DNA from: Bacteroidota bacterium | Lineage (GTDB): Bacteria > Bacteroidota > Bacteroidia > B-17B0 > Aurantibacillaceae | Direction of reading: 5' to 3' | Assembly: GCA_030684395.1 (NCBI GenBank) | Contig: JAUXTT010000017.1 | Location: forward strand, 186,001 to 250,000 | Length of the DNA stretch: 64,000 nt | Shown: positions 36,118-45,291 of the stretch, piece by piece | Numbering within the stretch: the first letter of the stretch is position 1 | Layout: each line of letters begins with the position of its first letter | Program-made: the position numbers and the translations under genes | Notes under the pieces: model-generated | What the model was told of the DNA's origin: nothing | Databases searched by the model: none | Seen by the model: only the letters and a program-made list of their open reading frames with translations

Positions 36118-36882
36118 TTACTTAACCTCCCTCAACCTTTCCAACACTTCTGGCTTCTTTCTTCTGGCTACTTCAAAAACTTTATCATTCATCATTTTTA
36201 TAATGAATGGCTCGCCTTTACTATACTCTTTAATGTGAGTGGCATTAATCATAAAGGTTTTGCTGATTCTAATAAAAGTCGATTTAATACCAAAGTAATC
36301 TTCAAAATCTTTTAAGTTTTTAGGTGTAGTAAAAATCTCTCCTGTAATCATTGTTAAGTGACAATACCTTCCATCTCCTTCAATAAAAATAATACCTTGC
36401 TCACTTAGCATTTTTACCTTTTCTCCACTATGTATGGCAAACTTTCTATCTGTAACGTCTGTTTCTAAATTATGCAATAAATTAATAATTTGGGCCTGAT
36501 AATTAGTTTTCTGTCCAATGTTTTTAATGGCTTTACCAACAGCATAATTTAGATCATTAATCTCTACTGGTTTTAATAAATAATCCAATGCATTAAATTT
36601 GATGGCTGTAATAGCGTAATGGTCATAGCTAGTTACAAATATAATTTCAAATGGGACCTCATCAAATTTTTTTAAAAGATTAAAGCCATTTGCTCGCGGC
36701 ATTTGAATATCTAAAAACACTAGTTGCGGTTTTATTTCGACACATAAGCGATAGGCTTCTTCAACATTTGACGCCTCTCCTATTATTTCAATTTCTGTAT
36801 GATTTTTTTTAAGGAGTTTTGTTAAGACCTCTCTACTGTTTTTTTCATCATCAACCAATATTGCTGTAATTTTGTCACACAT
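36118..36882 (-). CDS. LytTR-family response regulator
   Basis: A 254-residue transcription regulator. The receiver domain begins AILVDDEKNSREVLTKLLKK with phosphoacceptor D58 in LVFLDIQMPRANG and conserved lysine in DYLLKPVEINDL. The C-terminal LytTR DNA-binding domain (about residues 150-250) includes EGDGRYCHLTMITGEIFTTP, IRISKTFMINATHI and EVARRKKPEVLERL. It follows its kinase with a 3-bp gap. Its likely operator, ACCGTTTAG, matches the LytTR consensus [TA][AC][CA]GTTN[AG][TG] and occurs in identical 21-bp elements upstream of the protease and adhesin genes. Confidence 0.94.
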   Translation of the reverse strand: MCDKITAILVDDEKNSREVLTKLLKKNHTEIEIIGEASNVEEAYRLCVEIKPQLVFLDIQMPRANGFNLLKKFDEVPFEIIFVTSYDHYAITAIKFNALDYLLKPVEINDLNYAVGKAIKNIGQKTNYQAQIINLLHNLETDVTDRKFAIHSGEKVKMLSEQGIIFIEGDGRYCHLTMITGEIFTTPKNLKDFEDYFGIKSTFIRISKTFMINATHIKEYSKGEPFIIKMMNDKVFEVARRKKPEVLERLREVK

Positions 36883-36885
36883 ATT

Positions 36886-38862
36886 TTAACTTATTAATGG
36901 TAAAAATAATTCGACACGTGTACCTATTGCTTTTTGCTGCGCATCGTATAAGTCTAGTATTGAAATTTTTATATTTTTGGTATTTTCTAATTTATTAATC
37001 ATTTCAATTCTTTCTTCTGTTAATTTCATTGCTAATGGGTCATGAAGTGATTCATTCTTAAATTGATTTGAACGAACCCTTCCAATTCCGTTATCTTCAA
37101 TAGATACTAGTAATAAATTATTTTTATTTTGAATTTTAATTGTCAACTTACCGTTTCGTTCTTCCTCTAAATTCATTAGTCCATGTAAAATCGCATTTTC
37201 AACATAAGGTTGTATTAACATTGCTGGAATTTTAATGTCAAATTCATTCAATTCATCAGAAATGTTTAATTCATAACTAAACTTATTATCAAATCGTAAT
37301 TGTTCCAACTCCACATAAAGAGCGAGGGTTTCTATTTCTATATCTAATGTAATATCATCTTCTCTAGAGTTATTTAATACCATTCTAATGAGTTTACCAA
37401 ATTTTGCCAAATAATTATAGGCAGCATCTTCATGTTTATTAAGTACGTAATTTTGAATACTATTAATAGAGTTAAAAATGAAATGAGGATTCATTTGAGA
37501 TAGCAGCATCTTTTGTCTAAATAAATCAGAATTCTGCAAAGCAATAATTGCTTTTTGTTTTTGAACTTTGTATAGAGAAAAAAGTCCTACAAAAAGAACA
37601 ATAAATAGTGAGGCTAAGATAATCATCATATTGTTCTTTCTGATATTTTCTGTTTCACTATCCTGCTTCATTTTATTAATAAGTTTTTCATTCTCTGTTT
37701 TCAGTAGCAGTTCTTTTTTATCGAACATAAATTTGAGCTCACTTTTTAATATTTTTTCATGAATTTCTTTGTTCAAAAGATCTTCTGAAGTTGCTCTATT
37801 AAGTTCATACATTTCCAAAGCTTTTTTATAGCTTTTTATAGCCTTATAATCGAGATATAAATTTTTACTTATTCTAACAATTTCCACTTTGTCTTTGGAC
37901 TTATTAAGTAAATCTAAAGAATTTTCTCCATATAGTATTGCACTGTCATATTTTTTTAGAACGGCATATGTTTCTGAAATAAGCATATTTGAGGTTGCCA
38001 TTCTTATTGTATCATTTCGGTTTTTAGCAATTTCAAAACTTACTTTAAATTGATTGATTGCTTTTGTGAAGTCTTTTTTAGCTATATAAACATAGGCTAT
38101 ATTATTACTAATATCTATTGCATATTTTTCTTTACGCAGACTATCCAAAACTAAATTACTTTTTTGAAAATAGCTAATAGAGATTTCGAAATTTTTAAGC
38201 GATAAATAGCAGCGAGCTGTTCGAAAAAGGGCTTCATACATGCCGTCAATGTACTCGATTTTCTTTGCATAAATGTATGCTTTATTATACATGTCTATTG
38301 ATTCTCTATACTCATTTTGAGTAAAATAGATTGATCCAAGACTCATATACACTTCATTAACGCCTTCATAGTCATTTGTTTTTTCAAAAAGTAGCAGTCC
38401 TTTATACAAACAATCAATGGCTAAATTCAATTTTCCATTTTCGATGTAAGCCTTTGCAATTCCTAGGTATGACCACGCAGTTTCATTTTGCATATTAATT
38501 TCCGTGTAAATTAGGATGCATTTTTTGAATAGGGGAATCGACAAAGAACTTTTATTGTTATTAACGAAATCGATAGCCTCATTTTGAATTGCAATTGAAT
38601 AATATTTTAATATTACTTGCTTTACTGTTTTATCAGTTAGTGCTTTCTGTAGCATTTTTTCGGACGAGACTTTCATTTCCATATTGTATTTTTCCCATTC
38701 ACCATCAGGTAATTCATTAATCAGTGAATTTAAAGTTTGTAACTTTAAGGTATCGCTGATTTTGAAGGACAATACTTTTTTTAGTGAATCTGTTTTTTTG
38801 TCTTGAGGCAATCCGAGAAAACAACAGAAGCACAACTTTAACAAAAATATTTTTTTTAGCAT
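36886..38862 (-). CDS. TPR-containing LytS-type sensor histidine kinase
   Basis: A 658-residue sensor starting at the ATG at 38862 (MLKKIFLLKLCFCCFLGLPQ, signal peptide); a start 45 bp upstream would disrupt it. Residues about 60-400 are tetratricopeptide repeats (for example NETAWSYLGIAKAYIENGKL, GVNEVYMSLGSIYFTQNEYR), then a transmembrane helix (MMIILASLFIVLFVGLFSLY), then a His_kinase (PF06580) domain with QMNPHFIFNSINSIQNYVL (H460) and a HATPase with NAILHGLMN and DNGIGR. The sensor domain is outside the cytoplasm, so protein-protein contacts may trigger it. It precedes the LytTR regulator. Confidence 0.93.
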   Translation of the reverse strand: MLKKIFLLKLCFCCFLGLPQDKKTDSLKKVLSFKISDTLKLQTLNSLINELPDGEWEKYNMEMKVSSEKMLQKALTDKTVKQVILKYYSIAIQNEAIDFVNNNKSSLSIPLFKKCILIYTEINMQNETAWSYLGIAKAYIENGKLNLAIDCLYKGLLLFEKTNDYEGVNEVYMSLGSIYFTQNEYRESIDMYNKAYIYAKKIEYIDGMYEALFRTARCYLSLKNFEISISYFQKSNLVLDSLRKEKYAIDISNNIAYVYIAKKDFTKAINQFKVSFEIAKNRNDTIRMATSNMLISETYAVLKKYDSAILYGENSLDLLNKSKDKVEIVRISKNLYLDYKAIKSYKKALEMYELNRATSEDLLNKEIHEKILKSELKFMFDKKELLLKTENEKLINKMKQDSETENIRKNNMMIILASLFIVLFVGLFSLYKVQKQKAIIALQNSDLFRQKMLLSQMNPHFIFNSINSIQNYVLNKHEDAAYNYLAKFGKLIRMVLNNSREDDITLDIEIETLALYVELEQLRFDNKFSYELNISDELNEFDIKIPAMLIQPYVENAILHGLMNLEEERNGKLTIKIQNKNNLLLVSIEDNGIGRVRSNQFKNESLHDPLAMKLTEERIEMINKLENTKNIKISILDLYDAQQKAIGTRVELFLPLIS

Positions 38863-38934
38863 AAGCGAGTTCAATATTTTTTTTACGAAAGTAAATATAA
38901 TTTGCATGTTATTTATTTTATGATTGATGTGTGC

Positions 38935-38955
38935 AAATATGTTCTAAACGGTATA
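38935..38955 (-). promoter_or_regulatory. LytTR box upstream of the metalloprotease and the kinase operon
   Basis: 21 bases AAATATGTTCTAAACGGTAT plus A are identical to 40378-40398. The minus strand of 38944-38952 reads ACCGTTTAG, a perfect LytTR consensus. The site lies between the divergent kinase (73 bp from its ATG) and the protease (133 bp from its ATG), so it may regulate both. Confidence 0.7.
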
Positions 38956-39087
38956 GGAATAAATAAATCCCTTTTTCTTCTTTTGGATCTCTTCTTGTTT
39001 GTGTCAAAAATGTTGTAAGTGGTAATTTAGTTAATTTGAGATATTTTAATTTTGACTCAATAATTATTCATATTAAATAACTGCATT

Positions 39088-40290
39088 ATGTCAAAAACAC
39101 ACACTTCATTTTTAATTGGGGCTTTATTAGTGTTCAATTTCATTAAAGGGCAAGTAGTTGCCACAAATGATACAATTCCTGTAATTGTTCATATTATCAA
39201 TGCCAATGAAACATATGGCACAGGAACAAATCTGGATTCTGTTCAGGTTTATTCTCAGTTCAAGATTTTAAATAATGATTTTAATGGCAATGGACTTAAT
39301 GTTTCAACAGTACCTGCTATTTGGCAATCACTAGTAGCACATACAGGTATTACATTTGTTCCAGCACTATACGACCCTCAAGGTAATCTATTACCTGAAA
39401 AAGGAATTCATAGAGTACCTTATACTTCAATCGATAGTTTGGTGGCTCCAGGCTTAGGATATTCTCAATCAACTATTAATAACGTAATTAAGCCGGCAAC
39501 CATTTGGGATGTTAATTTATATTGTAATATTTGGGTGTTAAAGTTAGCTAATGGCCTTAATGCTTACAGTACTTTCCCTGATAGTACAGGATTCGCGTGG
39601 ATAACAGGCTCAGTTGGTAATGCTTTAAATGATGGGCTCGTTATAAACTATAAAAATTTTGGTGATACGCTTAATGTGATGAATCCCTATAATAAAGGTA
39701 GAACCGCAACTCACGAAATGGGACATTGGTTAGGGTTAATACATATGAATGACTATTGTTCTAATACACCTTATCTAAATGATATTTGGCCAGCAAATTA
39801 TAGCGCTATTAGTTCTATTTTTTCACCACACGTTTATCCAATGCAAGGCACAGAATGTGCCGGCGATACTCACGGTGCCATGTTTATGAATTTCATGTGT
39901 CTCGATTACGATTCAACTCTTGTGATGTTTACGCAAAATCAAGGTGATACGATGCAGTATGCATTACGCAACGCAAAATACAAACACAATTTAAAAAACT
40001 CTTGGGTGCATAAACCGTTTAATGCAACAGGTTTAAAAAACAAAAGCGAACAAAATTTTAGTGTCTACCCAAATCCGTCAAATGGCACTATTCATTTAGG
40101 GAATTTTACTAATGGCAATTCAATCGAAAAAATTGAAATACAAAACATTCAAGGGATAGCTATTTCTTTTGAATGGGATAAAATTAGTCAAGTAATTAAT
40201 TTTAATGATGAAGACGGGATTTATTTTATAAAATTAAATACCAAAAATGGGATTTTTATTAAAAAGCTTTTAATAAACAACACAAAATAA
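39088..40290 (+). CDS. M43-family zinc metalloprotease with T9SS sorting domain
   Basis: A 400-residue secreted protease. A short signal peptide (MSKTHTSFLIGALLVFNFIK) precedes a pro-region and the catalytic domain with HEMGHWLGLIH (HExxHxxGxxH, H209, E210, H213, H219), the zinc signature of cytophagalysin/pappalysin-like M43 proteases; the Met-turn MFMNFMCLDYD is present. The last ~80 residues are a type A T9SS C-terminal domain (FSVYPNPSNGTIHLG, then GIYFIKLNTKNGIFIKKLL), so it is exported through the outer membrane and probably anchored or released. It has a LytTR box upstream and precedes the adhesin gene. Confidence 0.92.
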   Translation: MSKTHTSFLIGALLVFNFIKGQVVATNDTIPVIVHIINANETYGTGTNLDSVQVYSQFKILNNDFNGNGLNVSTVPAIWQSLVAHTGITFVPALYDPQGNLLPEKGIHRVPYTSIDSLVAPGLGYSQSTINNVIKPATIWDVNLYCNIWVLKLANGLNAYSTFPDSTGFAWITGSVGNALNDGLVINYKNFGDTLNVMNPYNKGRTATHEMGHWLGLIHMNDYCSNTPYLNDIWPANYSAISSIFSPHVYPMQGTECAGDTHGAMFMNFMCLDYDSTLVMFTQNQGDTMQYALRNAKYKHNLKNSWVHKPFNATGLKNKSEQNFSVYPNPSNGTIHLGNFTNGNSIEKIEIQNIQGIAISFEWDKISQVINFNDEDGIYFIKLNTKNGIFIKKLLINNTK

Positions 40291-40323
40291 ATTTTAAAAT
40301 TGATTTATTCGTTTTTACTGTTT

Positions 40324-40361
40324 AAAGCAAAGCCTGAAATTAAAATTTCAGGCTTTGCTTT
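40324..40361 (+). terminator. terminator after the metalloprotease gene
   Basis: A near-perfect long stem AAAGCAAAGCCTGAAAT/ATTTCAGGCTTTGCTTT with a 4-nt loop followed by a run of T. It lies 34 bp after the protease stop and 17 bp before the second LytTR element, so the adhesin gene needs its own promoter. Confidence 0.85.
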
Positions 40362-40377
40362 TTTTTATTTCTGTGCG

Positions 40378-40398
40378 AAATATGTTCTAAACGGTATA
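40378..40398 (-). promoter_or_regulatory. LytTR box upstream of the adhesin gene
   Basis: Identical 21-base copy of the element at 38935-38955, with ACCGTTTAG on the minus strand (40387-40395). It lies 72 bp before the adhesin ATG and after the protease terminator, in position to control only the adhesin. Confidence 0.7.
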
Positions 40399-40469
40399 TA
40401 CTAAAATTTATTATTGACTTAGTTTAGCTACTTGAATTCAAAAAAATACAACATTTAAATCTTGCATGT

Positions 40470-43400
40470 ATGCTACAAAAAATTACAATTTCAATCTTAC
40501 TACTTTTAACTTCAATTATTACAAATGCCCAAACGCAGTTTTGGAGTGACACCTTTGAAGATGCTGGTGCACCAAGTTCTGGAACAAGAACTCCTTCAAC
40601 AACGTTTTATGCTTCTAACGAACGCTATTTTAATAGAGTAACAACTGCACAGGTTAATACAACACTTGCTTATACTTCATTCGAAGGAAGCAAGTTTTTT
40701 GGAGGTGCAGATATTGATAACCTAACTGGGCAAAATACCCAGTCTTCTCATCAAAATGTTACATGGTCATCCATTAACATTTCCGGAAAAACTGGGCTTT
40801 CGTTTAAGGGTTTATTTGCTATTGGCAACTCAGCTAATTTTGACCATTTTCCAGGCTCATCCCCTATTGATTATATGTTAGTTGAGTATAGAATTGATGG
40901 TGGAGCTTGGACTAATGCTATACGCTTTTTTCCAAATATTGCAAATAGTGGCGCAGGTGCACTTGCACTTGAAACAACTGGGGATTCACTTGCTGCTGGT
41001 GAGGGCGCAGCTCTTAACGGCACCTTTACGGAATTTACTTACAATATATCAGGTACAGGAACGCTCCTTGATTTAAGGTTAAAATGTGGAGCTAATGGAA
41101 CATCATTTGAAGAAGTTGCAGCAGATAATTTTCGTTTATTTGAAACTCCTGCTTGTTCAAACCCAGTTATAGGACCCCCTCCGACAAATGCTTCAGTTTG
41201 CTCTTCAGGAAACACTGCATTTACAATCGCATCAACAGGAGCAACATCATGGCAATGGCAACTAAATACAGGATCAGGTTTTAACAATATTGCCAATGGT
41301 GCACCCTACTCTGGTGTTACAACACAAACATTAACCATAACAGGGGCAACAACAGGCATGAGCGGTTACTTATACCGTTGTATTGCAACAAGTGGCGCTT
41401 GTAATACTACTTCCTCTCAAGCAACTTTAACAGTTTCAAATCCTTCCTTAACCCTTTTATCCCAAACAAATATTTCTTGTAATGGAGGCTCAAACGGTGC
41501 GGCTTCAGTTAATGCAGCAAGCGGTGGTATCCCATCTTACACATACAATTGGACACCTGGAAATCCAATCGGCGACGGAACAGTTTCAGTTACTGGTTTA
41601 ACAACAGGTACTTGGACATGCACAGTTACTGATAACATAGGCTGTACTGCAACCGCAACAGTTAATATTACACAACCAACCGCCCTTTCACTTACATCAA
41701 ATACACAAACAAACGTTTCTTGCTTTGGTGGATCAAATGGTACAGCAAGTGTAAATGCTGCTACAGGTGGTGCTGGTGGATATACATACAACTGGACCCC
41801 GGGCAACCCAACAGGTGATGGAACAGTTTCTGTAACTGGATTAACTGCCGGAACCTGGACATGTACTGTTACAGATGCAAACTCTTGTACAACAACTCAA
41901 ACATTTAATATTACTGCGCCTACAGCATTAGTAGCATCTGCTTTATCGCAAACAAATGTTTCTTGTTTCGGTGGAAGTAATGGAGCTGCATCAGTTTCTG
42001 TTAGTGGTGGTACAACTGCTTATTCTTATAACTGGACACCGGGCAATCCAACTGGCGACGGAACAATTTCTGTTACTGGCTTAACTGTCGGTACTTGGAC
42101 ATGTACAGTTACAGATGCAAACGCCTGTACAACTACTCAAATAGTTTCTATTACACAACCAACTGCAATAACTGCATCAATTTCTTCAACTACAACTTCT
42201 TGCGTTGGTAATACTGGTACTGCTACTATAAGCGCAGTTGTTGGTGGAACAGGTGCTTACACATATTCTTGGGCTCCTTCGGGTGGAACCACGGCTTCAG
42301 CTACTGCTCTAGGTGCAGGATCATATACTTGTACTATTACAGATGCAAATTCTTGTTCAATTACCAAAACAACAAACGTGACAACTGCAAGTGGCCCTGC
42401 TTTAACTTCTGCTTCTCAAACAAACATTTCTTGTTTTGGTGGTAGTAATGGATCTGCTAGTGTAAATACAGCAACAGGTGGAACTAGTCCATACACATAT
42501 AACTGGACTCCTGGTAATCCAACTGGCGACGGAACAATTTCTGTCACTGGCTTAACTGCTGGCACTTGGACTTGTACTGTTACAGATGCTAACGCATGCA
42601 CAACAACTCAAACATTTAATATTACACAACCAACTGCACTTGTTGCTTCAGCTGCTTCACAAACAAATATTTTTTGTTTCGGTGGATCTAACGGAGCTGC
42701 ATCTGTTTCAGTTAGTGGTGGTACAACTGCATATTCATACAACTGGACACCAGGCAATCCAACTGGCGATGGAACTGCATCTGTTACTGGCTTAACTGCT
42801 GGTACTTGGACTTGTACGGTTACTGATGCAAATTCTTGTACTGCAACTCAAACATTTAACGTTACACAACCAACTGCACTTGTTGCTTCGGCTTCTTCGC
42901 AAACAAACATTTCTTGTTTTGGAGGATCTAACGGAGCTGCATCTGTTTCTGTTAGCGGTGGTACAACTGCTTATTCTTATAACTGGACTCCAGGTAATCC
43001 AACAGGCGATGGAACTGCATCAGTTACTGGTTTAACTGCTGGTACTTGGACTTGTACTGTTACCGATGTAAACTCATGTACAACAACTCAAACTTTTACA
43101 ATTACTGCGCCTACTGCATTAGTAGCGGCTGCTGCTTCACAAACTAATATTTCTTGTTTTTTAGGGCCAAACGGAGCTGCATCAGTTTCTGTTTCAGGAG
43201 GCACAACAGCATACTCTTATAACTGGACTCCAGGAAATCCAACAGGCGACGGAACTGCATCAGTTACTGGTTTAACTGCTGGTACTTGGACTTGTACTGT
43301 TACAGATGCAAATTCTTGTACTACAACTCAAACTTTCACAATTACACAACCAAGTGCTTTAGTTGCTACAACTGCATCACAAACTAATATCTCTTGTAAT

Positions 43401-45266
43401 GCAGGAAGTAATGGCACTGCAAGCGTAAACACAGCAACAGGTGGAACTGGCCCATACACATATAACTGGACTCCTGGTAATCCAACAGGAGACGGTACAA
43501 TCTCTGTAACAGGATTAACAGCTGGCACTTGGACTTGTACAGTTACTGATGTAAACTCTTGTACTGCAGCACAAACATTTGCAATTACTCAACCCACAGC
43601 TATAGTAGCATTTAATTTATCGCAAACAAATATATCTTGTAATAGCGGAAGCAATGGTGCAGTATCAGTTTCAGTTAGTGGTGGTACAACTGCTTATTCA
43701 TATAACTGGACACCTGGCAACCCAACAGGCGATGGAACTGCTAGTATTACTGGTGTAACTGCCGGCACTTGGATTTGCAATGTGACGGATGCAAACGGAT
43801 GTACAACAACAACAAGTGCAACAGTTACTGAGCCAGCTCTTTTATCTGCTAGTTCAGTATCAACCGCAATTCTTTGTAATGGAGGAGCATCAATTATAAC
43901 AGTAAGCTCAACAGGCGGTAGTCCTTCTTATAGCGGAATTGGAACGTTTACTGTAACAGCAGGCATGTATTCTTATACGGTAACAGATGCAAATGGATGT
44001 ACTGCAACAACAAACATAACAGTTGTAGAACCAACAGCAATCACAAATTCGCAAACATTAAATTTATGTGCTGGACAATCAGTTACTGTTGGTTCAGCCA
44101 TTTATACCACAACAGGTATTTATACAGATGTGTTAACAGCAATTAATGGATGCGATTCATCAGTTACAACTAATTTAACTGTTAATCCCGCAATTGTAAG
44201 TTCACAAACACAAACACTTTGTTCGGGACAATCCGTTACAGTTGGTTCTAATACTTACACAACTAGCGGAACCTTCACTGATGTTTTAACCGCAACTAAT
44301 GGTTGCGATAGCACTGTAACAACAAATCTTACGGTTAATGCTGCTATTGTAAACACTCAAAATATTACATTGTGTGCTGGACAATCCTTAACAGTAGGAT
44401 TAAATACTTATGCTACAACAGGAAATTATACTGATGTTTTAACCGCAGCTAATGGATGCGATAGCACTGTAACAACAAATCTCATAGTTAATGCTGCTAT
44501 TGTAAACACTCAATCCGTATTACTTTGTTCTGGTCAATCAATTGTAGTTGGATCAAATACTTATTCCTCTTCAGGCGTTTACACCGATGTATTGACTGCA
44601 GCTAATGGTTGCGATAGCACTGTAACAACAAATCTTACTGTTAACGCACAGATATTGTTTACACAAAACGTTGCTGTGTGTTTTGGAGGAAGTATTACTG
44701 TAGGCACAAATACTTATTCAGTTACAGGAACATATACTGACAACCTTACAGCCGCTGCTGGCTGCGACAGTATTGTAACAACTAACTTAACAGTAAATAA
44801 TATAATTGATGTTACAACTACATTAAATGACTTAATAATAACAGCAAATGAATCTGCCGCAACATATCAGTGGATTAATTGCGATAATAGCAACGCTATA
44901 ATTCCTGGCGAAACAAGCCAAAACTTTACTGCAACTTCAAATGGTAATTATGCAGTTATAGTTAGTCAAAATGCTTGTTCGGATACAAGCGCCTGTGTAA
45001 ACATTTCTAATGTTGGAATTAAAGAGGTTAATAGTTTAACAGGAATTAAATTATACCCTAATCCTACTAATAGTTCATTTACAATTTCAGGAGTTGAATT
45101 AAAAACAACGATCAGTATTTATAATATAATTGGTGAATTAATTAAATCGACTCAAACAGAAAAAAACAATACAATAATTGATTTAACTGATTATTCAACT
45201 GGAATTTATTTCATCAAAATAAAAAACAATGACGGAGAAGCAATTAAAAAATTAATTAAGGAATAA
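40470..45266 (+). CDS. giant SprB-repeat cell-surface adhesin with T9SS sorting domain
   Basis: A 1598-residue secreted protein. Signal peptide MLQKITISILLLLTSIITNA. Residues ~22-228 form a jelly-roll-like N-terminal domain; 229-325 look Ig-like (WQWQLNTGSGFNN, CIATSGACNTT). Residues 327-~1190 hold eleven SprB-type repeats of about 78 residues, each with QTN-I/V-SC, YNWTPGNPTGDG and TGLTAGTWTCTVTDANSC. Five repeats of about 50 residues follow, with CxGQS-x-T-VG and TDVLTAxNGCDSTVTTNLTV. The C-terminus is a type A T9SS domain (LYPNPTNSSFTISGVE, YSTGIYFIKIKN). SprB-type proteins serve gliding or adhesion. A LytTR box lies upstream. Confidence 0.93.
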   Translation: MLQKITISILLLLTSIITNAQTQFWSDTFEDAGAPSSGTRTPSTTFYASNERYFNRVTTAQVNTTLAYTSFEGSKFFGGADIDNLTGQNTQSSHQNVTWSSINISGKTGLSFKGLFAIGNSANFDHFPGSSPIDYMLVEYRIDGGAWTNAIRFFPNIANSGAGALALETTGDSLAAGEGAALNGTFTEFTYNISGTGTLLDLRLKCGANGTSFEEVAADNFRLFETPACSNPVIGPPPTNASVCSSGNTAFTIASTGATSWQWQLNTGSGFNNIANGAPYSGVTTQTLTITGATTGMSGYLYRCIATSGACNTTSSQATLTVSNPSLTLLSQTNISCNGGSNGAASVNAASGGIPSYTYNWTPGNPIGDGTVSVTGLTTGTWTCTVTDNIGCTATATVNITQPTALSLTSNTQTNVSCFGGSNGTASVNAATGGAGGYTYNWTPGNPTGDGTVSVTGLTAGTWTCTVTDANSCTTTQTFNITAPTALVASALSQTNVSCFGGSNGAASVSVSGGTTAYSYNWTPGNPTGDGTISVTGLTVGTWTCTVTDANACTTTQIVSITQPTAITASISSTTTSCVGNTGTATISAVVGGTGAYTYSWAPSGGTTASATALGAGSYTCTITDANSCSITKTTNVTTASGPALTSASQTNISCFGGSNGSASVNTATGGTSPYTYNWTPGNPTGDGTISVTGLTAGTWTCTVTDANACTTTQTFNITQPTALVASAASQTNIFCFGGSNGAASVSVSGGTTAYSYNWTPGNPTGDGTASVTGLTAGTWTCTVTDANSCTATQTFNVTQPTALVASASSQTNISCFGGSNGAASVSVSGGTTAYSYNWTPGNPTGDGTASVTGLTAGTWTCTVTDVNSCTTTQTFTITAPTALVAAAASQTNISCFLGPNGAASVSVSGGTTAYSYNWTPGNPTGDGTASVTGLTAGTWTCTVTDANSCTTTQTFTITQPSALVATTASQTNISCNAGSNGTASVNTATGGTGPYTYNWTPGNPTGDGTISVTGLTAGTWTCTVTDVNSCTAAQTFAITQPTAIVAFNLSQTNISCNSGSNGAVSVSVSGGTTAYSYNWTPGNPTGDGTASITGVTAGTWICNVTDANGCTTTTSATVTEPALLSASSVSTAILCNGGASIITVSSTGGSPSYSGIGTFTVTAGMYSYTVTDANGCTATTNITVVEPTAITNSQTLNLCAGQSVTVGSAIYTTTGIYTDVLTAINGCDSSVTTNLTVNPAIVSSQTQTLCSGQSVTVGSNTYTTSGTFTDVLTATNGCDSTVTTNLTVNAAIVNTQNITLCAGQSLTVGLNTYATTGNYTDVLTAANGCDSTVTTNLIVNAAIVNTQSVLLCSGQSIVVGSNTYSSSGVYTDVLTAANGCDSTVTTNLTVNAQILFTQNVAVCFGGSITVGTNTYSVTGTYTDNLTAAAGCDSIVTTNLTVNNIIDVTTTLNDLIITANESAATYQWINCDNSNAIIPGETSQNFTATSNGNYAVIVSQNACSDTSACVNISNVGIKEVNSLTGIKLYPNPTNSSFTISGVELKTTISIYNIIGELIKSTQTEKNNTIIDLTDYSTGIYFIKIKNNDGEAIKKLIKE
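41448..44038 (+). repeat. array of eleven SprB-type repeat units
   Basis: About 234-bp coding units in tandem inside the adhesin. Units 2, 3 and 5-10 are very similar at the DNA level, with stretches such as GGTACTTGGACTTGTACTGT repeated; units 6-8 are the closest, unit 4 and unit 11 the most diverged. This suggests recent homogenisation by recombination within the central array. Confidence 0.85.
44039..44800 (+). repeat. array of five CxGQS repeats
   Basis: Five units of about 150 bp, each coding roughly 50 residues ending in NGCDSTVTTNLTVN. They follow the SprB array directly, and DNA of the middle three units is nearly identical over GATAGCACTGTAACAACAAA. Confidence 0.8.
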
Positions 45267-45291
45267 AATTATTAATATCTATCAGAAAATC

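Noticed and set aside
41537-43528. Open frames on the minus strand and in other frames within the adhesin gene
   Set aside because: They are translations of the repeat DNA in wrong frames and repeat with the same period.
41448-44038. Tandem repeats that could suggest a CRISPR-like or satellite array
   Set aside because: They are in one long open frame and encode SprB-type domains of about 78 residues with conserved motifs.
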